This document shows, one piece after another, positions 62,538 through 64,000 of a stretch of DNA of 64,000 nt (within the stretch, counting starts at the first letter, position 1; the number at the start of each line of letters is the position of its first letter). A program made the position numbers and the translations under genes. This DNA is from Sphingopyxis lindanitolerans (GTDB lineage Bacteria > Pseudomonadota > Alphaproteobacteria > Sphingomonadales > Sphingomonadaceae). Location: the NCBI RefSeq assembly GCF_002993885.1, contig NZ_CM009578.1, positions 313,251 through 377,250 on the forward strand. The letters are read 5' to 3'. The notes below the pieces were generated by a model that saw only the letters and a program-made list of their open reading frames with translations, did no database searches and was not told where the DNA came from.

Positions 62538-63976
62538 CAGGGCTTCATAGCGTCGAGAAGATCGGCGGCACCTCGATGGCCGCGACCGCGACCCTGTTCG
62601 ATAATGTGCTGATCGCCGGCCGATCGGGTGCCGATCTCTACAACCGCATCTTCGTCGTGTCGGCTTATGGCGGGATGACCGACCTGTTGCTCGAGAACAA
62701 GAAGACCGGCGCTCCCGGCGTCTATGGCCGCTTCGTCGCCGACGACGATGCGGACGGTTGGCGCGATGCGATGGACGATGTCCGCCGCGCGATGCACGCC
62801 CGCAATGCCGCGATGTTCGCACGTTCCGAAAGCCGCGCCGAAGCCGATGCCTTCGTCGATCAACGGATCGCGGCGATTGCGGCCTGCCTCGACGATCTGG
62901 CCCGACTACGCAGCCATGGCCGCTTCTGCGTCAAGGAGCAGTTGATGACGGTGCGCGAACTGCTTGCCGGCGTCGGCGAAGCGCATAGCGCGCACAGCAC
63001 CAGCCTGCTGCTCCGCGATCGCGACGTGAACGCCCGCTTCATCGACCTGACGCTGTGGAAGCAGGACGACCTTGCCAGCCTCGACGCGCGGATCAACACC
63101 GCCTTCTCCGCGATCGACCTGACGACCACCCTCCCCATCGTCACCGGCTATGCCGGCTGCGAGGGCGGCATGGTGCGGCGCTATGCGCGCGGCTACACCG
63201 AAATGACCTTCTCGCGGCTCGCGGTCCTGACCGGCGCGCGCGAGGCGATCATCCACAAGGAGTTCCACCTGTCGAGCGCCGACCCCAAATTGGTCGGCGT
63301 GGACAAGGCGCGCAAGATCGGCCGCACCAACTATGATGTCGCCGATCAACTCGCGAATTTGGGGATGGAGGCGATCCACCCAGGCGCCGGGCGCGGCCTT
63401 CGCCAGACCGACATTCCGCTGCGCGTCCGCAACAGCTTCGACCGCGAGGATGGGGGGACGCTGGTGACCGGCGACTATGTCTCCGATGTCCCGCGGGTCG
63501 AGATCGTCACCGGCATCCGTCAGATGCAGGCGCTGATGTTTTTCGAACAGGATATGGTTGGCGTGAAGGGATATGACACCGCGATCCTCGACGCGCTGAC
63601 GCGGCACAGGTTGTGGATCGTCAGCAAATCGTCGAACGCCAACACGATCACCCATTATCTCTCGGCCAGTGCCGACGCGGTGAAAAAGGTGATCGCCGAC
63701 CTGCAAAAATCCTATCCCGACGCCGCCATCTCGGCGCAGCCGGTGGCGATGGTCGCGGCGATCGGCAGCGACATTTCGCGCCCCGGCCTCGTCCCCGACG
63801 CACTGCGTGCGCTGGGCGATGCCGGTATCGCGATGATCGCGATGCAGCATCAGATCCGCAACGTCGACGTCCAGTTCATCGTCGAATGCCGCGACTTCGA
63901 CGAAGCGGTGCGCGTCCTCCACCGCGCGCTGGTCGAGGACGAAGACCATGCGGCGGAGGACAGGCGCGCCGCCTGA
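62534..63976 (+). CDS. ask: Ectoine-specific aspartate kinase
   Basis: A 480-residue aspartokinase beginning GLHSVEKIGGTSMAATATLF, the variant N-terminus of the Ask_Ect group, with a C-terminal ACT-type region (ISAQPVAMVAAIGSDISRP, AMQHQIRNVDVQFIVECRDF). It supplies aspartyl phosphate for ectoine and is thought to escape normal feedback control. The ATGA overlap with ectD shows coupling. It completes the cassette; only 24 bases follow in the window. Confidence 0.93.
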   Translation: MTGLHSVEKIGGTSMAATATLFDNVLIAGRSGADLYNRIFVVSAYGGMTDLLLENKKTGAPGVYGRFVADDDADGWRDAMDDVRRAMHARNAAMFARSESRAEADAFVDQRIAAIAACLDDLARLRSHGRFCVKEQLMTVRELLAGVGEAHSAHSTSLLLRDRDVNARFIDLTLWKQDDLASLDARINTAFSAIDLTTTLPIVTGYAGCEGGMVRRYARGYTEMTFSRLAVLTGAREAIIHKEFHLSSADPKLVGVDKARKIGRTNYDVADQLANLGMEAIHPGAGRGLRQTDIPLRVRNSFDREDGGTLVTGDYVSDVPRVEIVTGIRQMQALMFFEQDMVGVKGYDTAILDALTRHRLWIVSKSSNANTITHYLSASADAVKKVIADLQKSYPDAAISAQPVAMVAAIGSDISRPGLVPDALRALGDAGIAMIAMQHQIRNVDVQFIVECRDFDEAVRVLHRALVEDEDHAAEDRRAA

Positions 63977-64000
63977 TGCCGCCGCCGAAGGTGCCTGATG

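Overview
The window is a GC-rich chromosomal segment of an alphaproteobacterium, most likely a sphingomonad close to Sphingopyxis. The inference rests on gene content (XrtA/PEP-CTERM regulator genes, NnrU, an AceA with a divergent RamB-like regulator, KorAB, a bifunctional CysNC), on the dispersed palindromes typical of sphingomonad intergenic DNA, and on an ectoine hydroxylase that, from memory, looks very like the characterised Sphingopyxis alaskensis enzyme. Nothing was searched or computed; starts were chosen from ribosome binding sites, overlaps and family length.

Layout. 0.3-5.4 kb (minus): a POT peptide transporter, a secreted amidohydrolase lipoprotein, a second amidohydrolase that has lost its metal motif, and NnrU. 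5.6-6.6 kb: a nitroreductase and a small GntR regulator. 6.8-13.5 kb (minus): sugar transferase, PrsK kinase, PrsR regulator and a TPR lipoprotein, an exopolysaccharide/PEP-CTERM control block. 13.5-14.2 kb: large nested inverted repeats. 15.3-18.4 kb: RamB-like regulator divergent from isocitrate lyase. 18.7-22.6 kb: small proteins, a crotonase, a hydrolase and an MDR oxidoreductase. 22.7-27.3 kb (minus): cysD-cysNC-cysQ sulfate activation genes and a LysR regulator. 27.4-37.2 kb: leucine/isovalerate catabolism (isovaleryl-CoA dehydrogenase, methylcrotonyl-CoA carboxylase beta and alpha, a MaoC hydratase, a CitE-like lyase), interrupted by an M13 peptidase, an NTF2-like insertion and a GNAT gene. 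37.2-44.8 kb: phospholipase D-like protein, acyl-CoA dehydrogenase with MerR regulator, hisI, purF, an SDR and a membrane protein. 45-53.6 kb: serine hydrolase, cfa, korAB, an esterase, rppH, a type 5 uracil-DNA glycosylase, folK, then tRNA-Lys.

53.9-58.3 kb holds a stand-alone membrane-anchored glutamate synthase domain and two upstream small membrane-protein genes. The distal one is split by an insertion sequence. Removing the element and one copy of its 6-bp target duplication restores an intact 101-codon frame with a strong ribosome binding site, so the insertion looks recent.

58.6-64 kb is a complete hydroxyectoine cassette: divergent ectR, then ectA, ectB, ectC, ectD and a dedicated aspartate kinase. 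Two palindromes sharing a half-site lie over the ectA promoter.

The sequence also carries several families of dispersed inverted repeats, some with near-identical copies tens of kilobases apart. No CRISPR array, integrase, prophage, rRNA or replication origin was seen.
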